Source of the DNA: Streptomyces sp. CA-278952
GTDB taxonomy: Bacteria > Actinomycetota > Actinomycetes > Streptomycetales > Streptomycetaceae
Length of the DNA stretch: 64,000 nt
Direction of reading: 5' to 3'
Assembly: GCF_028747205.1 (NCBI RefSeq)
Contig: NZ_CP112880.1
Location: 3,596,001 to 3,660,000 of the forward strand
A program made the position numbers and the translations under genes. The notes below the pieces were generated by a model that did no database searches, was not told where the DNA came from, and saw only the letters and a list, made by a program, of their open reading frames with translations. Within the stretch, counting starts at the first letter, position 1, and each line of letters opens with the position of its first letter. Positions 1 through 7,965 of this stretch are shown piece after piece.

Positions 1-306
1 GGAAGGCCGGGGCATGCCTCGCGAGACCGGCGCCCGGCCCCTTCGGATATCACGGCCGACCCGACCGGACGTCGTGGCCGACCCCTTCGGACGTCACGGT
101 GTGCCCGTGCGGACGACACGGCCGACCGGTCCGGATGTCACGGTCTGCCCGTGCGGAGGAGGACACGTCCGACGGGCCCAAATGCCACGGTCTGCCCGTT
201 CGGAGGACACGGCCGACCGGTCCGGATGTCACGGTCCGGTACCCGAACGCTCCGAGAGGCCCCTGCTCCTGCGACACGTTCATCACTACGGATTAGGCTG
301 CCCCCT
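1..306. repeat. Imperfect repeats in the PBP upstream region
   Basis: No gene is supported here. The stretch is built from imperfect repeats of phrases such as GGCCGACCGGTCCGGATGTC and CACGGTCTGCCCGT. A 31-nt segment at 115-145 recurs exactly at 206-236, with more diverged copies from about 50. The promoter of the downstream PBP gene must lie in or beside it, but no convincing -35/-10 pair is visible. Confidence 0.6.
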
Positions 307-2556
307 ATGCCAAAGAAGCGCTCGGGCGGGGGTCTCACCACGACCCAGCAGGCCGCCAAGTTCCTCGGTGTCGCCGCGCTCTCCGGAGCTGTCCTGGCAG
401 GCATCGCGCTGCCCGCAGCCGGAGCGCTGGGGCTCGCCGCCAAGGGGACGGTCGAAGGATTCGACGAGATCCCCTCCAACCTCAAGACTCCACCGCTCAG
501 TCAGCGGACCACGATCCAGGACCGCGACGGCGGCACCATCGCCACGGTGTACTCCCGTGACCGCACGGTCGTCCCGCTCGAGGACATCTCGCCGCACATG
601 CAGGCCGCGATCATCGCGATCGAGGACTCCCGCTTCTACGAGCACGGCGCGGTCGACCTCAAGGGCATCCTCCGCGCGATGAACCGCAACGTACAGGCGG
701 GCGGGGCGGCGCAGGGCGCGTCGACCCTCACCCAGCAGTACGTGAAGAACGTCTTCGTCGAGGAGGCGGGCGACGACCCGGAGAAGGTCGCCGAGGCCAC
801 GCAGCAGACGCTCGGCCGCAAGGTCCGCGAGCTGAAGTACGCGATCCAGGTCGAGGAGGAGCTCGGCAAGAAGAAGATCCTGGAGAACTACCTCAACATC
901 ACGTTCTTCGGCCAGCAGGCGTACGGCGTCGAGGCCGCCTCGCAGCGTTACTTCTCCAAGCACGCCAAGGACCTCGAGCTGGAGGAGGCCGCGCTGCTCG
1001 CCGGCCTCGTGCAGTCGCCGAGCCGCTACGACCCGGTCAACGACTCGGAGGAAGCGACCAAGCGCCGCAACATCGTGCTGGCACGGATGGCCGCGGTCAA
1101 GACCATCTCGCAGGCCGAGGCCGACAAGGCCATGGAGACGCCCATCAAGCTGAAGGTCTCCCGGCCGAAGAACGGCTGCATCACCGCCGTCAGCGGCTCC
1201 GGCTTCTTCTGCGACTACGTCCGCAAGACGATCCTCACCGACCCCGCCTTCGGCAAGACCGACGAGGACCGGGCCAAGCTCTGGAATCTCGGCGGTCTGA
1301 CCATCCGGACCACGCTGGACCCGCGCGCCCAGAAGGCCGCCAACGAGGCCGCCACCGCGAGGGTCAACAAGGACGACAAGTTCGCGGCGTCCGTGGTGCA
1401 GGTCCAGCCGGGCAGCGGCAAGATCCTCTCCATGGGCCAGTCCCGCCCGTACGGCCTGGACCAGAAGCAGAACGAGACCGTGCTGAACCTCGCCGTCAGC
1501 AACAAGATGGGCGGCAGCACGTACGGCTTCCAGGTCGGCTCGACGTTCAAGCCGTTCACCGCGGCCGCGGCGCTGGAGAAGGGCATCAGCCCGGCGACGA
1601 CGTTCTCGACGGACTGGAAGATGACGCTCAAGGAGCGGGACTTCCGGAACTGCACCGGCTCCCCGGCCGGTTACGCGGACTGGGCCCTGCAGAACGAGCT
1701 GGAGTCCGAAAAGGGCACCTGGGACATGACCAGCGCGCTCGGCAAGTCCATCAACACCTACTTCGCGCTGCTGGAGCAGAAGGCCGGCCTCTGCGAGACC
1801 GTGGAGATGGCCAAGAAGGTCGGTTACGAGCGCGGCGACGGCAAGAAGGTCGGCGAGTACCCCTCGATCACCCTCGGCGGCGAGGTCAGCACCCCGCTCT
1901 CCATGGCCGGCGCCTACGCCGCTTTCGCCAACCGGGGCACCTACTGCACGCCGATCGCCATCGAGTCCATCAAGGACCCGCAGGGCAAGAAGATCTCCGT
2001 GCCGAAGACGTCCTGCTCGCGGGCGATGAGCGAGAAGACCGCGGACACGATCAACCAGATGCTCAAGGGCGTCGTGGAGGACGGCACCGGTACGCAGGCC
2101 GGACTCAGCGACCGGGACAACGCGGGCAAGACCGGTACGACCAACGACCGCAAGGACGCCTGGTTCGTCGGGTACACGCCGAACCTCTCCACGGCGGTGT
2201 GGGTCGGTGACGACGTCGGCGAGAAGAGCTCGATGTTCGGTGTCACCATCGGCGGCCAGTACTACGACAAGGTCTGCGGCGGCTGCCTGCCCGGTCCGAT
2301 CTGGCGCATCGCGATGACCGGAGCCCTGGACGCGACGGAGACTCCCGGGTTCAACCCGGTCGCCGTCCCCCGGGGCAAGGAGAAGAAGGAAAAGGACGAG
2401 GAGGAGGGCAACCGGGACCGCGACCGGGGCCGCGACGAGGACCGCGACGACGCCAAGCCCGGCGACGACGGCAACCGGTTCCCCGGCATCGAACTCCCGG
2501 ACGGCGTGGTCGGCGGACCGGGCGGTGGCGGCGGGCGAGGCCAGAACGGCCCCTGA
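307..2556 (+). CDS. Class A penicillin-binding protein (glycosyltransferase/transpeptidase)
   Basis: Bifunctional peptidoglycan synthase, anchored in the membrane and acting outside it: it polymerises lipid II glycans and cross-links stem peptides. From the ATG at 307 it is 749 aa. A hydrophobic anchor lies near residues 22-42. The glycosyltransferase domain has EDSRFYEHGAVD near residue 106 and a GASTLTQQ motif. The transpeptidase domain has STFK (SxxK, about 412), SIN (SxN, about 481) and KTGT (about 608). The tail from about residue 690 is charged and then Gly-rich, typical of actinobacterial PBPs. In-frame codons continue upstream to 151, but that stretch is repeat-derived, so the internal ATG is preferred. 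A strong hairpin follows the stop. Confidence 0.95.
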   Translation: MPKKRSGGGLTTTQQAAKFLGVAALSGAVLAGIALPAAGALGLAAKGTVEGFDEIPSNLKTPPLSQRTTIQDRDGGTIATVYSRDRTVVPLEDISPHMQAAIIAIEDSRFYEHGAVDLKGILRAMNRNVQAGGAAQGASTLTQQYVKNVFVEEAGDDPEKVAEATQQTLGRKVRELKYAIQVEEELGKKKILENYLNITFFGQQAYGVEAASQRYFSKHAKDLELEEAALLAGLVQSPSRYDPVNDSEEATKRRNIVLARMAAVKTISQAEADKAMETPIKLKVSRPKNGCITAVSGSGFFCDYVRKTILTDPAFGKTDEDRAKLWNLGGLTIRTTLDPRAQKAANEAATARVNKDDKFAASVVQVQPGSGKILSMGQSRPYGLDQKQNETVLNLAVSNKMGGSTYGFQVGSTFKPFTAAAALEKGISPATTFSTDWKMTLKERDFRNCTGSPAGYADWALQNELESEKGTWDMTSALGKSINTYFALLEQKAGLCETVEMAKKVGYERGDGKKVGEYPSITLGGEVSTPLSMAGAYAAFANRGTYCTPIAIESIKDPQGKKISVPKTSCSRAMSEKTADTINQMLKGVVEDGTGTQAGLSDRDNAGKTGTTNDRKDAWFVGYTPNLSTAVWVGDDVGEKSSMFGVTIGGQYYDKVCGGCLPGPIWRIAMTGALDATETPGFNPVAVPRGKEKKEKDEEEGNRDRDRGRDEDRDDAKPGDDGNRFPGIELPDGVVGGPGGGGGRGQNGP

Positions 2557-2597
2557 CCCGTATCCGTACTCCTGCCTCCCGCAGCCGTACAGACAGG

Positions 2598-2644
2598 AAA
2601 AGGGTGGGCACCCCGGTCCAGAACCGGGGCGCCCACCCTTTCTC
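2598..2644 (+). terminator. Rho-independent-type terminator after the PBP gene
   Basis: The inverted repeat pairs AAAAGGGTGGGC-ACCCCGGT with AACCGGGG-GCCCACCCTTT around a short CCAG loop, 42 bp after the PBP stop. It lies between this gene and the converging yqeY-like gene, so it may end transcription from both sides. Confidence 0.75.
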
Positions 2645-2683
2645 CGTCTTCTCCGTCTTCTCCGTCTTCTCCGTCTTCTCCGC
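2640..2683. repeat. Short tandem repeat TTCTCCGTC x5
   Basis: Five consecutive 9-bp units of TTCTCCGTC lie between the terminator hairpin and the stop codon of the minus-strand yqeY-like gene. They are non-coding, and no function is apparent. Confidence 0.8.
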
Positions 2684-2688
2684 GTGCC

Positions 2689-3153
2689 TCAGCCGGCGAG
2701 GAGCTTCTTCACCGCGGCGGCGACCCGGCCGCCCTCGGCGAGCCCGGCGACCTTCGGGTTGACGATCTTCATGACGGCGCCCATCGCACGCGGCCCCTCG
2801 GCCCCGGCGGCCTTCGCCTCCTCGACGGCGGACGCCACGATCGCGTTCAGCTCGTCGTCGGAGAGCTGCTGGGGCAGGTAGCCGTCGAGCAGCTCGCCCT
2901 CCCTCTTCTCCCGCTCGGCCTGCTCGGTCCGGCCGCCCTGCGCGAAGGCCTCGGCCGCCTCACGACGCTTCTTCGCCTCCTTGGCGATCACCTTCTGCAC
3001 CTCGTCGTCGGAGAGCTCGCGCGCCGACGTGCCGCTGACCTCTTCCTTGGTGATCGCGGTGAGGGTGAGCCGAAGGGTGGACGAGGTGAGCTCGTCACGC
3101 GCCTTCATGGCCGTGTGGAGGTCTTCCTTGAGCTTGGACTTGAGCGTGGTCAT
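2689..3153 (-). CDS. GatB/YqeY domain-containing protein
   Basis: A 154-aa protein of the YqeY family, which resembles the tRNA-binding tail of GatB. It begins MTTLKSKLKEDLHTAMKARD and contains the family-typical run LLDGYLPQQLSDDE followed by AMGAVMKIVNPKVAG near the C-terminus. The family is widespread but poorly characterised; a link to tRNA amidotransferase function is inferred from the fold only. It is transcribed divergently from the metallophosphoesterase gene, about 100 bp away. The short gap holds two copies of CCACCGGTTTTCCG. Confidence 0.9.
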   Translation of the reverse strand: MTTLKSKLKEDLHTAMKARDELTSSTLRLTLTAITKEEVSGTSARELSDDEVQKVIAKEAKKRREAAEAFAQGGRTEQAEREKREGELLDGYLPQQLSDDELNAIVASAVEEAKAAGAEGPRAMGAVMKIVNPKVAGLAEGGRVAAAVKKLLAG

Positions 3154-3252
3154 GCCGCGATTGTGACAGGTACGGGGCCGGGGCCGCCCACCGGTTTTCC
3201 GGCCGCCCCACCGGTTTTCCGCTCACGGTTCCGCTTCTGCGACGATGGGCTC

Positions 3253-4191
3253 ATGCGCGCACGCTACGGAGTACCCCTGAAAGTCACGGCAGTCGGCGCG
3301 GCGGTCGGCGCCGCCGGACTCGCCTACGCCGCCGGGTTCGAGGCCCGCTCGTTCCGCCTGCGACGGGTCACCGTTCCCGTACTCCCGCAGGGGGCACGCC
3401 CGTTGCGCGTGCTCCAGGTCTCCGACATCCATATGGTGAGCGGTCAGGGCAAGAAGCGCGCCTGGCTCCAGTCGCTCGCCGGACTGCGCCCCGACTTCGT
3501 CGTGAACACCGGCGACAACCTCTCCGACCCGGAGGCCGTGCCCGAGGTGCTCGACGCGCTCGGCCCGCTGATGGAGTTCCCGGGGGTGTACGTCTTCGGC
3601 TCCAACGACTACTACGGCCCCAAGCTCCGCAACCCCGCGCGCTACCTCCTGGAGAAGACCCGGGGCAAGCACGGCCTCAACGGCAACGCCCCCGCGGTCG
3701 GCGTCGTCCACAACCCGTGGGAGCCGATGCGCGACGCCTTCGACGAGGCGGGCTGGCTGAACCTGTCGAACACGCGGGGCCGGCTCAAGCTCGACGGCCT
3801 GGAGCTGGCGTTCACCGGTCTGGACGACCCGCACATCAAGCGGGACCGTTACGCCGAGGTCCAGGGCGGCCCCCCGAGCGGCGCCGATCTCTCCATCGGC
3901 GTGGTCCACGCCCCGTACCTGCGCTCCCTGGACGCCTTCACGGCCGACGGCTACCCCCTGATTCTGGCGGGCCACACGCACGGCGGACAGCTGTGCATCC
4001 CGTTCTACGGGGCGCTGGTCACCAACTGCGACCTGGACACCGACCGGGTCAAGGGCCTGTCCAGCCACACGGTCGGCGACCGGCGCGCCTACCTCCACGT
4101 CTCCGCGGGCTGCGGCACCAATCGCTACACCCCGGTCCGCTTCGCCTGCCCGCCCGAGGTCACCCTGCTGACGCTGACGCCGAAGGCCTGA
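3253..4191 (+). CDS. Metallophosphoesterase (YaeI/YkuE-like, membrane-anchored)
   Basis: A 312-aa binuclear metal phosphoesterase. An N-terminal hydrophobic stretch (residues 8-25) could anchor or export it. Metal-site motifs appear in order: VSDIHM, NTGDNLSD, SNDYYG (where GNHD is usual) and AGHTHGGQ. The substrate is unknown; relatives of this subfamily act on lipid or nucleotide-linked pyrophosphates. The ATG at 3253 is chosen because it gives the expected N-terminus right before the anchor; frame openness upstream is GC-driven. SNDY for GNHD is common in actinobacterial members, so activity is still likely. Confidence 0.9.
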   Translation: MRARYGVPLKVTAVGAAVGAAGLAYAAGFEARSFRLRRVTVPVLPQGARPLRVLQVSDIHMVSGQGKKRAWLQSLAGLRPDFVVNTGDNLSDPEAVPEVLDALGPLMEFPGVYVFGSNDYYGPKLRNPARYLLEKTRGKHGLNGNAPAVGVVHNPWEPMRDAFDEAGWLNLSNTRGRLKLDGLELAFTGLDDPHIKRDRYAEVQGGPPSGADLSIGVVHAPYLRSLDAFTADGYPLILAGHTHGGQLCIPFYGALVTNCDLDTDRVKGLSSHTVGDRRAYLHVSAGCGTNRYTPVRFACPPEVTLLTLTPKA

Positions 4192-4215
4192 GCGGGCACC
4201 CGGGGCGGGGCCACA

Positions 4216-4310
4216 GCGCGGGGCGGGCGTCTCGGCGCGGGGCGGGCGTCTCGGCGCGGGGCGGGCGTCTCGGCGCGGGGCGGGCGTCTCGGCGCGGGGC
4301 GGGCGTCTCG
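4216..4310. repeat. Five exact 19-bp tandem repeats
   Basis: Five head-to-tail copies of a 19-bp unit, GCGCGGGGCGGGCGTCTCG, begin 24 bp after the metallophosphoesterase stop. The array is non-coding and runs straight into the long palindrome that follows. Confidence 0.9.
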
Positions 4311-4358
4311 GCGTCGGCGCCCCGGCGTGGCCCCGCGCCGGGGCGCCGACGCCGAGAC
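4305..4358. terminator. Perfect 23-bp hairpin in the repeat region
   Basis: Bases 4305-4327 are the exact reverse complement of 4336-4358, with an 8-nt loop (TGGCCCCG). The right arm belongs to a second set of about three 19-bp units (GGCGCCGACGCCGAGACGG) running to about 4398. It lacks a T-run, so it may be a Streptomyces-type terminator or only a repeat-derived palindrome. Confidence 0.6.
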
Positions 4359-4468
4359 GGGGCGCCGACGCCGAGACGGGGCGCCGACGCCGAGACGCCC
4401 GAGCGAGGAGTCACCCACGACGGGCGGACGAATCGCGGGGCTCTTCCCACCCGCTTACGGTACGAACC

Positions 4469-5239
4469 ATGACCCCGCCCCGGACCCCCCTGCTCCCCCG
4501 CCCCCGGGCGGCAGAGGTGCTCCCGGGCCCCGCAGCGCCCCGCCGCCCCTGGGCCACGACCCTGCGCGTGACCGCGTGCGGGGCAGCGGCCGCGGGCCCG
4601 GTCATCGCCCTGGCGACCGGCTACGCGTCACCGACGCTGATCCACTTCACGGTCCTGGCGAACCTCCTGATCGCGGGCGCCTTCGGATGGTCGGCCGTAC
4701 GTTCCTGGCGAGGCGGTCCACCACTGTCGCCGGGGCTGTCGGGCGGGGTGCTCCTGCTCGCCGCGGTCACCGGCCTGATGTACCACCTGGTGCTGGTGAA
4801 CCACGGCGGCTCCCCGATGAGCGCCTCCCGCGCCGGTCCGGACACAGGGACCGACTGGTCCACCACCGCGAGCCTCCTCCTCCACACGGTGACCCCCTCG
4901 GCCGTCGCCGCGGACTGGCTCGTGCTGACCACCCCCCGCACCCTGCGCCTGGCCCACGTCCCCCTCTGGCTGTCCGCCCCCGCGGTCTACCTGGGGGCCG
5001 TCCTGACCCGCGGAGCACTGCTCTCCCCCGACGCCCCGGCCCGCTACCCGTACCCGTTCCTCGACGTCGACACGTACGGCTACGTCGGCGCCCTCACCCA
5101 GGCCCTTGCCCTCGGTCTCCTCTTCGCCGCCCTGGGCGTCCTGATCACCACCGTGGACCACCTCCGGCCGAACGTGGCGGGGTGGGTCCAGCACCGGAGA
5201 AACCGGATTTCGCCTCCGGCCGCCGGTGGGCTAAAGTAA
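4469..5239 (+). CDS. Pr6Pr family multipass membrane protein
   Basis: A 256-aa integral membrane protein with about six hydrophobic helices after a Pro-rich N-terminus. Characteristic features are the [11 protein letters not shown] stretch in the second helix, a His-containing MYHLVLVNH helix, and [15 protein letters not shown]. These match what I recall of the Pr6Pr group, distantly related to eukaryotic FAR-17a/AIG1 proteins; the function is unknown. The start at 4469 gives the typical N-terminus. It ends 28 bp before tRNA-Pro, marking the left edge of the conserved chromosome before the island. Confidence 0.8.
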   Translation: MTPPRTPLLPRPRAAEVLPGPAAPRRPWATTLRVTACGAAAAGPVIALATGYASPTLIHFTVLANLLIAGAFGWSAVRSWRGGPPLSPGLSGGVLLLAAVTGLMYHLVLVNHGGSPMSASRAGPDTGTDWSTTASLLLHTVTPSAVAADWLVLTTPRTLRLAHVPLWLSAPAVYLGAVLTRGALLSPDAPARYPYPFLDVDTYGYVGALTQALALGLLFAALGVLITTVDHLRPNVAGWVQHRRNRISPPAAGGLK

Positions 5240-5267
5240 TCGATGTCGCCGGGAGTCCGGTGGACAT

Positions 5268-5341
5268 CGGGGTGTAGCGCAGCTTGGCAGCGCGCTTCGT
5301 TCGGGACGAAGAGGTCGTGGGTTCAAATCCCGCCACCCCGA
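5268..5341 (+). tRNA. tRNA-Pro (anticodon CGG)
   Basis: A 74-nt cloverleaf. The acceptor stem CGGGGTG (5268-5274) pairs with CACCCCG (5334-5340), followed by discriminator A. The anticodon stem CTTCG/CGAAG encloses loop TTCGGGA, giving anticodon CGG (proline CCG codons). The T arm contains GGTTCAAAT. CCA is not encoded. The integrase remnant just downstream points at this gene's 3' end, so this end is the probable attachment site of the island. Confidence 0.95.
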
Positions 5342-5355
5342 CAGCTAAGTAGCAG

Positions 5356-5400
5356 GTCAGAGGGCCCAGTGTGTAAGTTGCACAGGGCCCTCTGACTTTG
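5356..5400 (+). terminator. Terminator after tRNA-Pro
   Basis: GTCAGAGGGCCC at 5356 pairs with GGGCCCTCTGAC at 5385-5396 and is followed by TTTG. It sits 14 bp beyond the tRNA and also faces the 3' end of the integrase remnant, so it may serve both strands. Confidence 0.75.
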
Positions 5401-5424
5401 TGCGTGTCTATCTGCGTGACTGAC

Positions 5425-5575
5425 TACCGCTCCGGAGATGCCGGAGTGCCGAAGATGCCGTCCATGGCCGTAGCGCCGGTCTGGATCACCGGACGGATCT
5501 GCTTCCGGTAGACCTTTGCCGTGGCGGGCCGTGCTGAAGTGGCCGACCAGCCGAGATTCCTGCCACTGATCACCG
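5425..5575 (-). pseudogene. Tyrosine recombinase (integrase) C-terminal remnant
   Basis: Read on the minus strand, one frame gives AKVYRKQIRPVIQTGATAMD then GIFG and a stop. This is the C-terminal box of Streptomyces plasmid-type integrases, including the catalytic Tyr of VYRKQIRP. The preceding box RLVGHFSTAR is in a different frame, showing a frameshift, and the upstream HxxR region is not recognisable. No full-length ORF remains, so the element cannot excise with this gene. The orientation, with the 3' end towards the tRNA, is normal for an element integrated at tRNA-Pro. Confidence 0.75.
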
Positions 5576-5662
5576 GCCGCGAGACGCTGCCAGCCTGATC
5601 CTCACGCTGGATCTGGGAACACTTGCATTCACGCAGCACCGTCCACGTGCGGCTCGCCCTCC

Positions 5663-6892
5663 TTACTGCCCCACCTGGATCAGCGCGTGTGTGCCACTGG
5701 TACGCCAGGCATCCCCGGACTGCTCGAGAGTGTCCAGCGTTCCCTCCTCCAGGCCGACGATGACGTCGGACTTCAGGGTCCGGAGCGCCGCGACGGCGCC
5801 AGGGAAGTACGTGGTGAGATCGGCGAAGGACGCCGTGGGGTCCCACAGCTGGTCGCCCACCAGGCGACGGTAGTTGAGGTCGCCCTTCAAAATGGTGAGC
5901 GTGGCGCACTCGAACTCGCCGCGCAGGTCCTCCGGCATCTCCCCGTACGGGTACGGAGCGCAGAAGAACGGGTGAGTGCGGGCCTCCAGGTTTCCTGCCG
6001 CCATGGCCTTCCACAGTCGGCCGCCGATCCGGCCGGCTTCGCCCGGCGCCTCGATGAGGCGACGTAGGCAGTCGACGACGTCGGCCGTCATCGCGTCGGA
6101 GACGTAGTAGGGGTAGGGCTTCACGTGAAGCACGACCTGGTCGGCATGCCGCTGTTCGAGGAGGTGGTCGATGAGGATCAGGTCGGGGATCAGCTCTCGA
6201 CCCGCGTTGTCCGCCACCACGGCGACCGTGGAGCCGGCTCCGACGGGCAGGAGTTGCCACAGCAGGACGCTGTCATCGGCGACCAACGCAGGGGCGGCGG
6301 TGTCTCCGGCCTCCGGTTCACCCGCCGCGACGCGGAAGCCGAGGTCCGCGCGGTTGCCCCAGAGCGAGGCGTGGAGCAGGGCCGTGGCCCGCTCCTCGGC
6401 CGGAACGTTCGCGAGCGAGTCCAGGGCGCGCAGTTCTTCTTTCACCGCGCCGCCTTCCAGTTCGGCCTTCTTGAAGGGCGCGAATGGATCGACTCCCTGC
6501 CATGGGCCGGCGCCGAAGTACCCGACCGCGCCGAGGAGCCTGCGGTAGAAGTAGCTCTCCGCCCACAGGAACGGAGCGTCGTACCAGGAGCGGCCGAAGT
6601 GCTCCTGGCCCGAGACCGCCCAGCGCTCGTGGTCGCGTTCCGCGGGGGCAAGTGGTTCGACAACCCCGTTGGTGATCTCGTTCAACAAGGCGTCGAGGGC
6701 CTCGTGCTGACGTCGGCTGTAGGGGAAGGCGTCTCGTACTTGCTGGATAAGAGCAGGGTGGCGCTTGGCCAGCACACCCCAGGCGAACGAACCGGGCTCG
6801 TTGCTCAGGATGACCGGAGCATGCGACGCGACGGCCGATGTGGAGGTGCGCGGCCCCTCTTCGCCCGAGGCGCGGGAGGTCTTCTCTGTCAT
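5663..6892 (-). CDS. ARMT1-like (DUF89) family protein
   Basis: A 409-aa protein of the ARMT1-like/DUF89 family: metal-dependent phosphatases proposed to remove damaged phosphometabolites, and protein carboxyl methyltransferases in some eukaryotic members. The core motifs are VVADNAGRELIPDLILIDHL (metal-binding Asp and Asn), HVKPYPYYVSDAM and LKGDLNYRRLVGD. The ATG at 6892 is preceded by GAAGGG at good spacing; in-frame codons further upstream belong to the broken WD40 gene. It could be cargo of the element rather than defence. Nothing in the sequence links it to a specific substrate. Confidence 0.8.
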   Translation of the reverse strand: MTEKTSRASGEEGPRTSTSAVASHAPVILSNEPGSFAWGVLAKRHPALIQQVRDAFPYSRRQHEALDALLNEITNGVVEPLAPAERDHERWAVSGQEHFGRSWYDAPFLWAESYFYRRLLGAVGYFGAGPWQGVDPFAPFKKAELEGGAVKEELRALDSLANVPAEERATALLHASLWGNRADLGFRVAAGEPEAGDTAAPALVADDSVLLWQLLPVGAGSTVAVVADNAGRELIPDLILIDHLLEQRHADQVVLHVKPYPYYVSDAMTADVVDCLRRLIEAPGEAGRIGGRLWKAMAAGNLEARTHPFFCAPYPYGEMPEDLRGEFECATLTILKGDLNYRRLVGDQLWDPTASFADLTTYFPGAVAALRTLKSDVIVGLEEGTLDTLEQSGDAWRTSGTHALIQVGQ

Positions 6893-6917
6893 GGTGTCCA
6901 AGCCCTTCGTTTCTCGC

Positions 6918-7395
6918 TCATGTGTCCGGGATCCCCAGGGTGACGACGCCGGCCGCACTCCCCACCAGCACTTCGCCCGTCCCGGGTTCGCATGCCGCGC
7001 AGTGCAGTGAGGCGTCCATCCTGGCCTTGGTGACCTGTCGCTGCTCACCGAGCGGCCACAGGCGCGCCGTTCCGTCGCCGCGGCCGATACCAGGCGGTCC
7101 TCGTCGCTCGTGAACCCGAGCATGAGGATGCGGCCCGTGTGGCCACAGACGTGGGAGGTGAACCGGTCCCTCCCCAGATGCCGTACCGAGATATCGCCGG
7201 CTCCCGCCCTGACCGCCACTCGGTCGCCCGGTCCGTTCACGGTGACGGCGCGCGCCCACCCGCTGGGGGGCTGCTGAAGCGGCTCCGGAACTCCCCGGTG
7301 CGGCCCGTGCCACACACGTACCGAACCGCCGCCACCACAGGCGGCCAGGAGGTCTCCGCCGTCGTCGAAGGAGAGCGACCGTAGGCGTCGAACGG
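6918..7395 (-). pseudogene. WD40-repeat protein remnant
   Basis: Minus-strand codons read RSLSFDDGGDLLAACGGGG-SVRVWHGP, then GHTGRILMLGFTSDEDRLVSAA in one frame, and continue as GDGTARLWPLGEQRQVTKAR to a stop near 6918 in another. These are two or three WD40 blades (GH ... DGTARLW) interrupted by a frameshift and lacking any N-terminal domain. It lies just upstream of the ARMT1-like gene in the same direction. The intact ancestor was probably a larger beta-propeller protein. Confidence 0.65.
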
Positions 7396-7439
7396 GCCAT
7401 CGCCACGGCCCACGTACGCGGGGTGTCCTGGGAAGACCC

Positions 7440-7650
7440 TCGACACGCTACCGGTCAGGGGTGACGTCCTGGAGCTCACCTGCGGCACGAGCCCGGAAAC
7501 CAAGTTGCTCCTCCCCCAGGCCCACAGCCTGACCGCGCTGAACGCGGCACCGGAGATGCTCCGCCGGGCACGCGACCGTATGCGGGGCACCGCGACCCGT
7601 TTCATCGAAGCGGACATCTTCGAATGGGTTGCCCACTCGGGTGCTGGACG
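7440..7650 (+). pseudogene. SAM-dependent methyltransferase fragment
   Basis: The plus strand encodes TLPVRGDVLELTCGTSPETK, LLLPQAHSLTALNAAPEMLR and FIEADIFEW. These correspond to motif I (normally VLELACGTG) and the following strand/acidic region (TAVDAAPEML) of small class I methyltransferases. The glycine-rich loop is changed to CGTSP, the acidic residue after TAL is Asn, and the frame ends without the catalytic half. It is a decayed gene, with no start codon in good context. Confidence 0.6.
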
Positions 7651-7903
7651 AGCCTTGCCGACTTCAGAAGACCATCACCTTGGCCAGCCTTGAGTGCCTC
7701 AAGCCGGTGAAGACCGGTTTCGTCGGCCTCCCGGAAGCTGTCTTGGCCTGTGCCGAAGACTTTCGCCGGAACCAGGGGGAGTCAGACCCCGGCTGATGGT
7801 CCTCGATCAATGTGACGCACCCCGTCGAGGAGATCTCAAGGGCAATCCGCCAGCAGGATTCAGCTCCTGGGCACCACTCGATTCGAGCAGTCCCGAGGCA
7901 TGC
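7651..7903. other. Gap with no recognisable gene
   Basis: A roughly 250-bp stretch between the methyltransferase fragment and the methylase-like gene. Its GC is slightly lower than the surroundings, and short frames exist on both strands, but none resembles a family I know. It is probably further debris of the element. Confidence 0.5.
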
Positions 7904-7922
7904 CTGTTGACATTGCCAACGC
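7904..7922 (+). promoter_or_regulatory. 19-bp element, copy 1 (imperfect palindrome with TTGACA)
   Basis: CTGTTGACATTGCCAACGC is found 43 bp before the start of the methylase-like gene. An exact copy lies on the minus strand at 16575-16593, upstream of the Rad50-like gene. The core TTGACA-T-TGCCAA is an imperfect dyad (five of six pairs) and contains a consensus -35 hexamer; a weak -10 (TATCAG) lies 16 bp further. It reads as a promoter overlapped by an operator. Confidence 0.65.
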
Positions 7923-7965
7923 ACCAACTATCAGGTCTCAGGCGAACAGCGTGTACGGTGGAACC

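Noticed and set aside
4216..4398. A CRISPR array
   Set aside because: Units are 19 bp and directly adjacent without unique spacers, so this is a simple tandem repeat with a palindrome.
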